Shown: in pieces, positions 47,901 through 57,042 of the stretch | Position numbering within the stretch: position 1 is the stretch's first letter | Layout of the letters: each line of letters opens with the position of its first letter | Source: Phycisphaerae bacterium | Lineage (GTDB): Bacteria > Planctomycetota > Phycisphaerae > UBA1845 > UTPLA1 | Assembly: GCA_019636475.1 (NCBI GenBank) | Contig: JAHBXN010000001.1 | Coordinates: forward strand, 434,001-498,000 | Length of the DNA: 64,000 nucleotides | Direction: 5' to 3' | Made by a program: the position numbers and the translations under genes | Notes under the pieces: model-generated | Databases searched by the model: none | Seen by the model: only the letters and a program-made list of their open reading frames with translations | Told to the model about the DNA's origin: nothing

Positions 47901-50900
47901 CTCCAACACCGAAGAAGCGACGCTCAGCTACGCGGTGAACGCCCCCATCCCGGTGCCGGCGTACAACGTCGCCTTTTATCTTGATCGCGATCAGTCCGGC
48001 GCACTCGATGTTGGCGATGCGCCGCCCGTCGCCATCGTCTCCGGCAACACGACGCCCGGCGCCTACACGCTCATTCAGGACTTTTCCGGCGACGTGCCCG
48101 GCTCCAACCAGTTTATTTTCGCGGCCATCGACCTGGATGCGGGGCAAATCGGCGCGGTTGTCGAATCCGATGAATTCTCAAACAACCTGGTGTCTGCGAG
48201 CAATTCACTCGGCACAGACCTTGTGGCCGCACAGATCGCCGTGCATGTCGATACGGTCAGTAGTACGACAACCGCCGACGTGGCGTATGCGATTTACGGT
48301 CCGCTGCCGGTCGCGCCGTTCAGTGTCAAGGTTGGCGTCGATCGGAATGCCGACGGCGTGATTGATAGCGCGGGTGATGTACTCGCGGATGTGACTGTGT
48401 CGGCTCCGGGGGATCTGACTCCCGGCGTGCACTCCATCTTCATTCCGAATTTCCGTGCGGCGATTAACAGCCTTCCGATCGGCCAGCGTATCGCTCATGG
48501 CGATCGGATTGTCGCCACGCTCGATCTGACCGAGGGCGGAACGGACGCGGGGGCCGTTCTCGAAACGGAAGAAATCGCGAATAACACGACGTCGACGACC
48601 GTTACGGTTGATCTCATCGCAAATTCGCTTCTGTTGTTCCTCGACGGGAACGGCAATCAGACGCGGGCCCGCGTCAGCTTCACGGTCAACAGTCCCGGCC
48701 GTGTCGAGCCGTTCAACATCGTCATTGGCGTCGATCGAGACAATAACGGCATAATCGATTCTCCGGCGGACGTGCTGACGACAATGGCCGCAGCCCCGGC
48801 AGATCTCCGGCCCGGCGCGCAGTCGACGAACTCGGCTGACTTCCGCGCCGCCCTCGATGCCGTATCTCCGGCACTCAAGCAGGGCGACCGAATCATCGCC
48901 ATGATCGACTTGAACGGCGACGCCACGCCCTCCAATTCCGTCATCGAGTCGGCCGAGGTTTCGAACAACTCGGTATCGCTGCCGCAGCGGGTCGATCTGG
49001 TTGCCAATGCGGTCGACATTATCACCGACACAAATGCCGGAACGACGCGAGCTCGCGTTTCATACACGATTGACAGCTTCGGCGCCGTTGCCCCGTTTAG
49101 CCTGAAGATCGGCGTCGATCGCAATGGCGACAATCGGATCGACGATCCGGACGGCCTGCTGGCAGACATCGTGATTGGCGGCACCGAATTGACGCCCGGT
49201 GCGCACACGGTAAACGTCCCGGGCCTGCGCGCCGCGCTGAACGGGCTTGCAACACCGATCAAGCATGGCGACGTGATTCTCGCGACACTCGATCTCATGC
49301 TCGACGGCAACGACCAGGGCGCGGTTCGAGAAGACATCGAGCGCAACAACAATCGCGTCGCACAATCTCAGACGGTCGATCTCATCGCCAACTCAATCGC
49401 GATTCAGTCGGACAATACCGACAATCAAACCATCGCAACCATCGCCTATACCGTGAACAGCCCCGCAAATGCCGCCCCATTCAACATCCGCGTGGGCGTG
49501 GATCGGAACGGCGACAACATCATCGATGCGGATTCCAGCGACCTGCTCGCGATCCTCTCACCGAGCGATCGCTCGCCGGGCTCGCACTCGACGACAACCG
49601 GTAATCTTCGGTCGGCGCTCGCGAATCTCGTACAGCGATTGGGCGATGGTGATCGAATCATCGCGACGATCGATATTCTGCCGGACGGTTCGCCCGCCAA
49701 TCTGGTTGTCGAAGCTGTGGAAATTGCGAACAACATCACGAGCCAGTCGCAAAGCGTCGATCTCGTCGCAAGCGCCGTCGAAGTGCTTCAGCACCCGGGC
49801 AACGGCGGGCGAGGCGTCCGTGTTAATTACACGGTAAGCAGTCCCGGCGCCGTGCCACCGTTCACCATTCGCGTCGGCGTCGATTCCGACAACGACAAGA
49901 TCATCGACCCGGGTTCCATCCTTGAACTGTTTGATCTCTCGCTCCTCGCGGACGAAAAAACCCGTCCCGGTGACCGGCAAGTCGTCAGCGGAGATCTGAC
50001 GACCGCACTCGATGCACTCGGCTTGAACAACGGTGATCGCATTATCGCGACCCTTGATATCGCCGATGACGGTGCGGGCACACCGGAGAATCTGGTGGTC
50101 GAAGGCGAAGAGATTCAGAACAACGTGACGCGTTCGCCGCAGACAGTCGACCTGGTGGCGATCTCGCTGGCGTTCGATTCGAACACGAATCAGGCGACAA
50201 TGGCTTATGCAGTCAACAGCGTCGGCGGCGTGCCGAGCTATGAGATATCGTTCTACCTCGACAACAACCCGCAAAATGGGCTGCTCGATATCTCGGATCA
50301 GCTTGTCGGCTTCGTCGCCGGCCAGACAACACCGGGCGAGCACATCGCCTTCATGGATTACAGCGCGCACATTCCGCAGACGTATCAGCACATCTTCGCG
50401 GTCGTTGATGACAAGCTTGACGTCGAAGAACTGTCGGAGACGAACAACATCGCGGTCACGAACAACACCGAGATCACCGATCTCATCGCCAACGCCCTGA
50501 CGGTGATCTCCGATGACGACGCGAACCAGACGACCGCTTCCGTCGCCTATACCATCAACGCACCGGATGCCGTACCGGCGTTTGACATCCGGATCGGAGT
50601 TGATCGCGACGGTGACGATGTCATCGACTCACCAACTGACGTGCTCGCCATTGTCGCTGCACCGGATCTCAGCCCCGGAGCGCACACCGCAATCTTCGGC
50701 AATCTGCGGCCGTCGATGGAAGCGCTTGCCCAGCGACTGAACCACGGCGACCGCCTCATCGCAACGCTCGACCTCGCGGACGACGGCACGCCTGCCAACA
50801 GCGTCATCGAACTTGGTGGCGATGAATCCGCGAACAATATCGCCAGCTACAGCGTCATCGTCGATATTGTCGCGACGGCCGTGGAGGTGTTCTACCGCCC

Positions 50901-52965
50901 GTCGACCGGCGACACCGTGGCCCGCGTGAATTACATCATCAACAGCCCCGGTGCCGTTGCACCATTCTTCATCCGGATCGGCATTGACTCGGACGGCGAT
51001 CGGATCATCGATCCGGGCACGCTGCTTGAGACGATCGACGTTGCGGCCATCGGGCCCGGCAAGCTGCGTCCGAACGGCGACAAGCATGTCGTCAACTCGG
51101 GCGATCTGCTCGTCGCACTGAATGCCTTGCCCACGGCCCTTCAGAATGGCGACCGAATCATCGCGACAATCGACATTCTCGATGACGGAGCCGCAACACC
51201 TGAGAATCTCGTCGTCGAGGAGAACGAAACGCAGAACAACTTCGCCCGCGAACCGGTCACGGTCGATCTGGTGGCCCAGTCGATCTTCCTGACGGCTGAC
51301 AACGAAGCGGGAACCACATCGGCCACGGTCGTCTACTCGATCAACAGCATCGGCAAAGCTCCGCCGTTCACTTTGCGGATCGGTATCGACCGCGATGGCG
51401 ACAACCTCATCGACAATCTCGACGCAGGTGACCAGATTTTCGAACAGACGCTAACCGACGTGGCGGATCTGGCGCCAGGCGAACATGTACATATTGTCCC
51501 GGATCTCCGCGGAGCGATTAACAAACTCAATCCGCGGCTGGTTGACGGTGATCGAATCATCGCAACGCTTGACCTACTGAACGCACCGGTCGGTGGCGAT
51601 GAGGGCGCGGTTGTCGAAATTGTCGAAGTGGGCAATAACGTGACATCAGCAGCAGGCACTGAAGATCAGATCATCGATCTGTCGCCCACATCGCTGATTG
51701 CCCTGCCCGGTTCGTTCCTGGTCAACGGCACCTACCAGGTGACCTCGCCCGGAAACGTGCCTGAGTATCGCATTTACGTCGGTCGTGACACGGACGGCGA
51801 CGACCTGATTGACGACGTCCTGTTCGACCTGCCCGGAGCCATTGAGCCCGGCGTACACGAGTTCAACGTTGATCTCGCGCCAGAGCTGCGGGCCGTCGGA
51901 ATTGCTTCCGGCGAAACCGTAAACGTCATCATGCAGCTCGATCCGACCAATGCCGTCGTCGAGCGATATGAGAACAACAACGTTAAGACAGCCACAGGCG
52001 ACTACCTGGTCGATCTTGTCGGCCGGTATCTGACGCACGCCTGCGCGATTCTTGATACGCCGTTCGATGTGACAGTCCAGTACGACATCGCGAAGAACGA
52101 TCCGACCGAAACGTATCAAATCTGCCTGTTCGCCTCCCACAATGATGATGCATCGATCGGCCCCGACGACGTGCTGCTGGGCTGCGTCAGCGTGAGCGAT
52201 GCGTTGAACCGGACGGTGGGTCAGCACACGGTCATCATTCCAGGCGTAATCGTATCGGCCGCTGACTTCGTGACGAATCATTTCGTGATAAAGGCCGCTC
52301 TCGACCGCGACGGCGTGGTCCTCGAAACCGACGAAACGAACAACGTGCTCGTTCGGTCGAACGGCCCGATGAATGATGTCGAGGACTCAGATGCGGATGG
52401 CACGCCAGACTGCTTCGACGCCTGCCCGGCCGATCCGAACAAAACGGCGTCCGGCATTTGCGGTTGCGGCGTATCGGATACCGATACGGACGGCGACGGC
52501 GTCGCTGACTGCGTCGATCTCTGCCCCAGCGACCCGAACAAAATTGCACCCGGAGTTTGCGGTTGCAGCGAATCAGAGGCGGATTCCGATGGTGATGGTG
52601 TCCCGGACTGCCTCGATCAATGCCCGAATGACGCAGCCAAGCTTGAGCCGGGCATTTGCGGATGTGGCGTTGTCGACAGCAATGCGGATGCCGACGAGGA
52701 CGGTACGCCGGATTGCATCGATCCGGCTCCCAACGATCCAAACGTGCCCGTGGTTCAGGAACCGCCGGCAGGCCAGCCGAACACCAACAACAATAACAAC
52801 GGCAACACCGGAATCAGAATCTCGGTCGTACAACTCATCCCCGGTTTGCCAGTGTGCGGTGTTGAGTTGTGCGGAACGAACCTATTTGCTCCGCTCCTGG
52901 GCTTCCTCATCGGATATGGCGGATTGCGGCGCGCGGCCCGGCGGCAGATGAAGCGCCGCCGCTGA
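44962..52965 (+). CDS. Giant secreted CARDB-repeat protein with TSP3 repeats and C-terminal anchor
   Basis: A 2667-residue protein. A signal peptide (hydrophobic part about 32-52, VFAAAFSVIIAGGASTAYA) is followed by about 20 CARDB-like Ig-fold repeats of 105-135 residues. They fall in two forms: form A (about repeats 2-9 and 15) with ATLSYxVxSP, TPGxHT and SNQxIFAxID; form B (about 10-14 and 16-18) with a calcium-loop-like GVDRNGDxxID and GDRIIATLDL. Residues about 2470-2595 hold Asp/Cys-rich thrombospondin type 3 repeats (DSDGDGVPDCLDQCP). An Asn/Gly linker follows. The tail (2629-2667) has CGVELCG, a membrane helix and an Arg/Lys-rich end, like a sorting signal. It is probably a surface or adhesion protein. 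Start ATG 44962 has AAAGGA upstream. Confidence 0.88.
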   Translation: MTLASDRRDGITSKADSSGNGFKSHRANASWLRVFAAAFSVIIAGGASTAYAGPEDNIRANALAVEQTGTELRATLDYSIIDLLPIIGTPLNPFTIEIGLDFDGDQTPEYVLYSFSGQTVGTTFVGHVWSQNILPDLNALPLSLRMRNGARLIARLDTANTNNELWGAGEADNFAASAPFFVDLRAKSLVLDGANQATLTYLVDSPAAIHDSTIQFYLDDNPQNGALDPTDSLVAVVNIDGTPGIRSAMADYTGLVPASGQMIFARLDTGDAITEADESNNEIAGINAQSTDLIAISLQYDETTRDATLHYFVNSPTDVAAYDIEFFLDRDNSGSPTPGDAPVVATVTGDVTPGPHSATVNFTGNAPISNQFIHAWIDRVPAGLGGQVAEQTEVANNIISTARTFTTDLSVTSFNYDANTGIATLSYLVKSPTPVAPYAIVFSLDRDRNGSIGVADLPNVALVIGATSPGAHTATAAFVGINAPASNQLVFATIDPVMFNQVVESDESGNNIASAVNTTPTDLIAVSLSYDDNLQKATLSYVVDAPIPVPAYSIEFYLDSDHSGTPSPADTLVALVPGNTQPGAHTLMQSYAASPADSGQLVFAAIDRPFATGGNVPETKEAENNFAATSNSATTDLIAVAMTYDANTQLATLAYTVQSPIPVAPFDIAFALDSDTDFAFSPADTTVATIAGQVTPGSHVQTISFGANPPASNQTIFAFVDATNSVAEIDESNNLVTTTNSAQTDIALNMVGSLNYDEVNEVAYLTYLVDSPINTPAYTITFIRDTDNSFTITPGDTIVGVQAGDTTPGLHTMVQSFEFNLVEPDQWIWAIADYSPPPFGNVNEINEFNNTSFTTNTDYRDLHVISFTYDSNTQRATFAYHVNSPVDVLPYEIRFYLESNGTPGLQAGSDQLVQVVAGEITPGGHAAIGDYASSPPASNQLIYVVLDADNQVAEKNETDNFAKTRNNTPTDLVAISLFYDSNTEEATLSYAVNAPIPVPAYNVAFYLDRDQSGALDVGDAPPVAIVSGNTTPGAYTLIQDFSGDVPGSNQFIFAAIDLDAGQIGAVVESDEFSNNLVSASNSLGTDLVAAQIAVHVDTVSSTTTADVAYAIYGPLPVAPFSVKVGVDRNADGVIDSAGDVLADVTVSAPGDLTPGVHSIFIPNFRAAINSLPIGQRIAHGDRIVATLDLTEGGTDAGAVLETEEIANNTTSTTVTVDLIANSLLLFLDGNGNQTRARVSFTVNSPGRVEPFNIVIGVDRDNNGIIDSPADVLTTMAAAPADLRPGAQSTNSADFRAALDAVSPALKQGDRIIAMIDLNGDATPSNSVIESAEVSNNSVSLPQRVDLVANAVDIITDTNAGTTRARVSYTIDSFGAVAPFSLKIGVDRNGDNRIDDPDGLLADIVIGGTELTPGAHTVNVPGLRAALNGLATPIKHGDVILATLDLMLDGNDQGAVREDIERNNNRVAQSQTVDLIANSIAIQSDNTDNQTIATIAYTVNSPANAAPFNIRVGVDRNGDNIIDADSSDLLAILSPSDRSPGSHSTTTGNLRSALANLVQRLGDGDRIIATIDILPDGSPANLVVEAVEIANNITSQSQSVDLVASAVEVLQHPGNGGRGVRVNYTVSSPGAVPPFTIRVGVDSDNDKIIDPGSILELFDLSLLADEKTRPGDRQVVSGDLTTALDALGLNNGDRIIATLDIADDGAGTPENLVVEGEEIQNNVTRSPQTVDLVAISLAFDSNTNQATMAYAVNSVGGVPSYEISFYLDNNPQNGLLDISDQLVGFVAGQTTPGEHIAFMDYSAHIPQTYQHIFAVVDDKLDVEELSETNNIAVTNNTEITDLIANALTVISDDDANQTTASVAYTINAPDAVPAFDIRIGVDRDGDDVIDSPTDVLAIVAAPDLSPGAHTAIFGNLRPSMEALAQRLNHGDRLIATLDLADDGTPANSVIELGGDESANNIASYSVIVDIVATAVEVFYRPSTGDTVARVNYIINSPGAVAPFFIRIGIDSDGDRIIDPGTLLETIDVAAIGPGKLRPNGDKHVVNSGDLLVALNALPTALQNGDRIIATIDILDDGAATPENLVVEENETQNNFAREPVTVDLVAQSIFLTADNEAGTTSATVVYSINSIGKAPPFTLRIGIDRDGDNLIDNLDAGDQIFEQTLTDVADLAPGEHVHIVPDLRGAINKLNPRLVDGDRIIATLDLLNAPVGGDEGAVVEIVEVGNNVTSAAGTEDQIIDLSPTSLIALPGSFLVNGTYQVTSPGNVPEYRIYVGRDTDGDDLIDDVLFDLPGAIEPGVHEFNVDLAPELRAVGIASGETVNVIMQLDPTNAVVERYENNNVKTATGDYLVDLVGRYLTHACAILDTPFDVTVQYDIAKNDPTETYQICLFASHNDDASIGPDDVLLGCVSVSDALNRTVGQHTVIIPGVIVSAADFVTNHFVIKAALDRDGVVLETDETNNVLVRSNGPMNDVEDSDADGTPDCFDACPADPNKTASGICGCGVSDTDTDGDGVADCVDLCPSDPNKIAPGVCGCSESEADSDGDGVPDCLDQCPNDAAKLEPGICGCGVVDSNADADEDGTPDCIDPAPNDPNVPVVQEPPAGQPNTNNNNNGNTGIRISVVQLIPGLPVCGVELCGTNLFAPLLGFLIGYGGLRRAARRQMKRRR

Positions 52966-53004
52966 GTCGGTATCGCATCGGTTAACTGAGCACAGACATC
53001 ACGC

Positions 53005-53041
53005 GCGACCACGGGTAGTCTGATCTGACGCCCGTGGTCGC
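53005..53041. terminator. Terminator hairpin between convergent genes
   Basis: GCGACCACGGG (53005-53015) pairs perfectly with CCCGTGGTCGC (53031-53041) around a 15-base loop. It lies 40 bases after the giant gene stop and 57 bases from the stop of the convergent gene. Both strands form the same stem, so it can serve both transcripts; a T-rich stretch follows only loosely on the plus strand. Confidence 0.7.
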
Positions 53042-53097
53042 CTGGCATTTACATTTGTCCGCCTGATGCGGTCCAGCAACGGCGCGGGCGCAGGTGG

Positions 53098-54729
53098 TCA
53101 CGGGCGATGCCATTCGTCGCAAGCCGCGCACAGCGGCGCGTCACCGATGATCTGATTACGAATCGAATTCAGTATCGGATCGCCTTGCCAAAATTCATTC
53201 GGCATCTGCGGACCGATACGCCCGATCACCTGCCGGGCTCTGTAGTCCTGATCGCAGGTGATCATGGTACCGTCCGCAAGGACGACAGCGCGGGATCGCA
53301 CTCGACGGCAAACACATCGCTCCGGTGGTGCAAGGCTGCTCACGGCGTGGTCAGGCCGTTGGCCTGCACAGTGACTATGCCCGGTCACTGCGTACATGCT
53401 TAACCGGCGCTGCCATGTGTCGACGAACGTCTCAAGGTCTTCGTAGGTTTCTCGCGCCTTGACCATCGAGGGCATCCAGAGTGGTAGCACGCGATTCTCC
53501 CGAACGCGCCGTTCGAGTCTACGCTCCAGCACCGCAATAGCGCGAGAATACTCGTCCACGCCCCAGACGCGCGCATAGGTCTCGGGATTCGATGCGTCGA
53601 GCATCACCTCGACCAGATCCACGGGCGTCTCAAACAATGCCGCCTCAATCGCCTCGCTCTCGATCAGGCCGGTTGTACGTACCGCCAAGGCCGCCGTACC
53701 GGACTCGCGCAGTGCGCGACAGATTTCCAAGAACTCCGGATGCAAGCATGGCTCGCCGAATCCCCCCAAAATCACGCACGCGTCGTCGTACCCACGAATC
53801 CAGTCGGCCACAGATTGAATCACACGCATCGAAATGGGACCGCGCGAGGGCACGTCACCGCCCAGCGGCCGCAAGATGGAGCGAAGGTGATACGGCAGCT
53901 CAGTCGTCAGCTCGATTTCAATCTCGCTGGGTATATCTTCGACTCGGCGTGACTCGACCTCGGCCAGCCAACGAACGATTCTCGCGGCATCCCATGATTC
54001 GACCTCCGCTCCGGCACGGAGCACACGCTCAACCCGCTCCGTCGATCGCCGCGTGTCGCAGAGCAATCGGCCGCGCGCGGCAATGACCTCAACGCCGGGC
54101 CTCCAACAGGTCTCGCGTCCCGTGAGATCAGCGACCGGATGTCCAGGCTGATAGGTGAGAATGGCTCCGGGCGGGACAGTCGAAGGTGCGAGTTGATCCA
54201 CGATGTGATTTCGAATGATGAACGGGCCCAGACCAGGGGGAGCCTGAACGAAGGTTATTCCGGTCGGTTCGTCCACCTTCCGCGCGTGACGGATCATGGC
54301 ATCAAGCATCGCTGAATCGAAAAGCGATGCGGCCGCCGGAATGGTTGCCACCGCATCGGCGCCCGTCTTGCGAAGAAGCGCCTGGAGCACGGGAGCATTG
54401 AAATCCTCGTCGAAGACGCTGAATCCACCAGCACCTCCCCGCCACGAGTCCAGCCCCCAGAACCGGCCTCCGCGTACAAGCGTCTGGTGCGCGGGTGGAC
54501 CGGCAGCATAGGTCTCGATCTCGCAAGGCAGCCCTGAAACGAGTTCCCGTACGCGACCGCCCTGTTGGCTCGGGACGACGAGATGAAGTCGGACACACTC
54601 TTTGCTCCGTAGTGCCCGATCCACTGTTCTGCGGAGAATCGGCTTGCCGAGCAGATCATCCGCTAGGCGGCTCCGCGTTCCCAGCGGCGAGCACTCCAGA
54701 TCGACCATGACGGCGGAAATAACGTTCAT
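53098..54729 (-). CDS. NTP-transferase/radical-SAM-like SPASM fusion lacking the Fe-S cysteines
   Basis: The 543-residue product has two parts. Residues 1-230 resemble nucleotide-sugar cytidylyltransferases of SpsF/KdsB type (SRLADDLLGKPILRRTVDRAL, then FDEDFNAPVLQALL). Residues about 265-543 have the layout of a radical SAM enzyme with SPASM domain: EIEIELTTE, the GGE-like LGGFGEPCLHPEFLEICRAL, and a C-terminal SPASM region (CVCRRVRSRAVVLADGTMITCDQD ... CAACDEW). Where the CxxxCxxC cluster should follow EIELTT, the sequence is ELPYHLRSILRPLG, without cysteine. The classical radical chemistry is therefore unlikely; auxiliary cluster cysteines (472, 474, 492, 534, 537) remain. Function unknown; possibly in surface sugar or peptide modification. 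Confidence 0.65.
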   Translation of the reverse strand: MNVISAVMVDLECSPLGTRSRLADDLLGKPILRRTVDRALRSKECVRLHLVVPSQQGGRVRELVSGLPCEIETYAAGPPAHQTLVRGGRFWGLDSWRGGAGGFSVFDEDFNAPVLQALLRKTGADAVATIPAAASLFDSAMLDAMIRHARKVDEPTGITFVQAPPGLGPFIIRNHIVDQLAPSTVPPGAILTYQPGHPVADLTGRETCWRPGVEVIAARGRLLCDTRRSTERVERVLRAGAEVESWDAARIVRWLAEVESRRVEDIPSEIEIELTTELPYHLRSILRPLGGDVPSRGPISMRVIQSVADWIRGYDDACVILGGFGEPCLHPEFLEICRALRESGTAALAVRTTGLIESEAIEAALFETPVDLVEVMLDASNPETYARVWGVDEYSRAIAVLERRLERRVRENRVLPLWMPSMVKARETYEDLETFVDTWQRRLSMYAVTGHSHCAGQRPDHAVSSLAPPERCVCRRVRSRAVVLADGTMITCDQDYRARQVIGRIGPQMPNEFWQGDPILNSIRNQIIGDAPLCAACDEWHRP

Positions 54730-54886
54730 CGCAGGATGCTACGACCTCGTTCCCTTACGGTCCGCCCACGAAAATCAGTGCGGCGGCCCCAGGTCTCGGC
54801 GGTAATCGCCGGCCCCGATTCGATCCGGTTCCGGCCTCGGGACTGCCCACTTTGACATTTCGACCGTCACGTGTTTTCTTACACGC

Positions 54887-56395
54887 ATGACACTACGAGT
54901 TTACAACACCCTGTCCGGCGAGAAAGAGCTATTCGAGTCAGTTCGACCGGGCGCGGTCGGAATCTATCTGTGCGGCCCGACAGTCTACAAGCCGGCGCAC
55001 ATCGGTCATGCCGTCGGCCCCGTGATTTTCGACGTCATCAAGCGATATCTCACGTTCAAGTCCTACAAAGTAACGTGGGTTGTGAACGTGACCGACGTCG
55101 AGGACAAGTTGATCAATGAAGCTCGTAAGCAAGGTCGCGGGGTGATGGAGCTGGCCCGCGACCTCGAGGAGCAGTATATCGGAGCGATGGGCGCTTTGGG
55201 CGTCAAATCCATCGACTACATGCCCCGAGCCAGCGAACATATCCAGGACATCATCGATCACATAGACAAGCTGATCAAAATTAACGCCGCCTATTCCGTC
55301 GATGGCGATGTGTATTTCGATGTCTCGAAGGATGCCGACTACGGCAAGCTCTCCCATCGCAAACCCGAAGAACAATTCGCCGGCACGCGCGACGGTCTCG
55401 TTCAGGGGAAGAAGAGGAACCCCGGCGATTTTGCACTCTGGAAGGCTGCCAAGCCGGATGAACCGGACGACGTGGTCTATCGGTCACCCTGGGGCCGCGG
55501 TCGGCCGGGCTGGCACATCGAGTGCTCGGCGATGGCATCCAAGTATCTGGGCGAAACGTTCGACATCCACGGCGGCGGAATGGACCTCAAGTTTCCGCAC
55601 CACGAAAACGAAATCGCCCAGTCCGAAACTGCGTACAACAAGCCGTTCGCGAAATACTGGCTTCATAACGGGCTGACACGATTCAATACGAAGAAAGTCT
55701 CGAAGTCCGATCCTGAATTCGAAAAGGTCATGGCGTCGCTTCAGCTATCGAACCTGTTGACCACACACCCGCCGGAACTGCTGCGTTTTCTCATCATCTC
55801 GTCGCATTATCGTTCGCCGATCGATTTCTCTGACGAAGCACTCGCGGCCTGCAAGAGCGGCCTGAGCACGTTTCATCGGCTCATGGAGCGACTTGAACGG
55901 GCGTCGGGAGTCGACCCCTATCGCGCCGAGGTGCAGATCGAGCATGTACGCGAACAGGCCGTGGATACGGCAACACGCGAATTCGTAGAGAAGATCACCA
56001 ATCTGCGTGTGCGTTTTCTCGAAGCGATGGACGACGACTTCAACACGGCCGGTGCGATTGGCGTGCTCTTTGACACCGCCAGCGCCATCAATCGATTTAT
56101 TGATGCATCGCGCATTGAGACACAGACCAGTGAAACGGCCACCATCATCGTTCGGGCGGCCGGTGGCTCGTTTACGTTCATGGCAAATCTGCTCGGCCTG
56201 CTGACGACCAAGCCGACGGCGAAAGTTCAGAACGACAGCCTGACTCCGAAACTTGTCGAACTACTTATTGCGGTTCGAAAAATGGCGCGCGATGCGAAGC
56301 AGTTTGAGATCGGAGACCATATTCGCGCGGAAATGTCCAAACTGGGAATCGCACTCGAAGATCGCAAGGATGGGACTCAGTGGCGAATCGAGTAA
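54887..56395 (+). CDS. cysS: Cysteinyl-tRNA synthetase
   Basis: This class I synthetase charges tRNA-Cys. The 502 residues contain HIGH (38-41), the zinc ligands around Cys29 (YLCGPTVY), Cys213 (WHIECSAM) and His238 (FPHHENE), and the second signature as KVSKS (270-274) in place of the usual KMSKS. The DALR-type C-terminal helical domain is present. The HNG...[10 protein letters not shown] segment differs somewhat from E. coli CysRS. A TTGACA lies 30 bases before the ATG with no clear -10 or ribosome site, so a very short or absent leader is possible. ruvC follows after 122 bases. Confidence 0.95.
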   Translation: MTLRVYNTLSGEKELFESVRPGAVGIYLCGPTVYKPAHIGHAVGPVIFDVIKRYLTFKSYKVTWVVNVTDVEDKLINEARKQGRGVMELARDLEEQYIGAMGALGVKSIDYMPRASEHIQDIIDHIDKLIKINAAYSVDGDVYFDVSKDADYGKLSHRKPEEQFAGTRDGLVQGKKRNPGDFALWKAAKPDEPDDVVYRSPWGRGRPGWHIECSAMASKYLGETFDIHGGGMDLKFPHHENEIAQSETAYNKPFAKYWLHNGLTRFNTKKVSKSDPEFEKVMASLQLSNLLTTHPPELLRFLIISSHYRSPIDFSDEALAACKSGLSTFHRLMERLERASGVDPYRAEVQIEHVREQAVDTATREFVEKITNLRVRFLEAMDDDFNTAGAIGVLFDTASAINRFIDASRIETQTSETATIIVRAAGGSFTFMANLLGLLTTKPTAKVQNDSLTPKLVELLIAVRKMARDAKQFEIGDHIRAEMSKLGIALEDRKDGTQWRIE

Positions 56396-56517
56396 CCGAC
56401 AGCGGCTCGACTATTCCGGGACGTGCATCAAAAACACGCCGGCTGATCGCGTCGAACCGAACCACCCCGGCCGAGAGCGGCCCGCTCGATGTCGGACTCA
56501 CCCGGCGGTTGCTGTCA

Positions 56518-57006
56518 ATGACGATTCTGGGCATTGATCCCGGACTGGATCGCACCGGATACGCCGTGCTGGAAGCCGGTACGCGGCGGGTGATCGACGC
56601 GGGGCTGCTGCGATCGTCAAATAAACTGCCTCTCGCGCGCCGGCTACGCGAAATCGAGGCCGGACTCGAAGAACTCCTGTCCGAGTATGCCATCGATCTC
56701 GTCGCGGTAGAGGATCTCTACGCGCACTATAAACACCCGCGCACCGCCATCCTGATGGGTCATGCTCGCGGCGTGGTGCTTGTGTCCGCTGCGCGACGTG
56801 CCATCGACGTCGCCAGCTTGTCCGCGACGATGGTGAAGCGGACATTGACGGGGAATGGTCATGCGGGCAAATTGCAGATGCAGCGGGCGATCCTAGCGAC
56901 GCTCGAACTCAGTGTGATGCCCGAGCCGTCGGATGTGGCGGATGCGCTAGCCATCGCGTGGTGCGCAGGCCAGCAGGCCCGGGAAGCGGAACTGACTCGC
57001 CGATGA
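56518..57006 (+). CDS. ruvC: Holliday junction resolvase RuvC
   Basis: RuvC cuts Holliday junctions bound by RuvAB. The 162-residue protein has all four acidic catalytic residues: Asp7 (LGIDPGLDRTGYA), Glu65 (VAVEDLYAHYKHPR), and Asp139/Asp142 (EPSDVADALAIAWC). Start ATG 56518 gives MTILGIDPG, the family start; the open frame extends upstream into the cysS end without similarity. It forms a ruvC-ruvA-ruvB cluster. Confidence 0.96.
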   Translation: MTILGIDPGLDRTGYAVLEAGTRRVIDAGLLRSSNKLPLARRLREIEAGLEELLSEYAIDLVAVEDLYAHYKHPRTAILMGHARGVVLVSAARRAIDVASLSATMVKRTLTGNGHAGKLQMQRAILATLELSVMPEPSDVADALAIAWCAGQQAREAELTRR

Positions 57007-57042
57007 TGTCCGCCGCCCAGTGATTACCGACTGCGATACAGC

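Noticed and set aside
44962-52965. Periodic repeats that could be mistaken for a CRISPR array or DNA tandem repeat
   Set aside because: The periodicity is about 320-400 bases, degenerate at DNA level and in frame throughout, so it is protein repeat structure.
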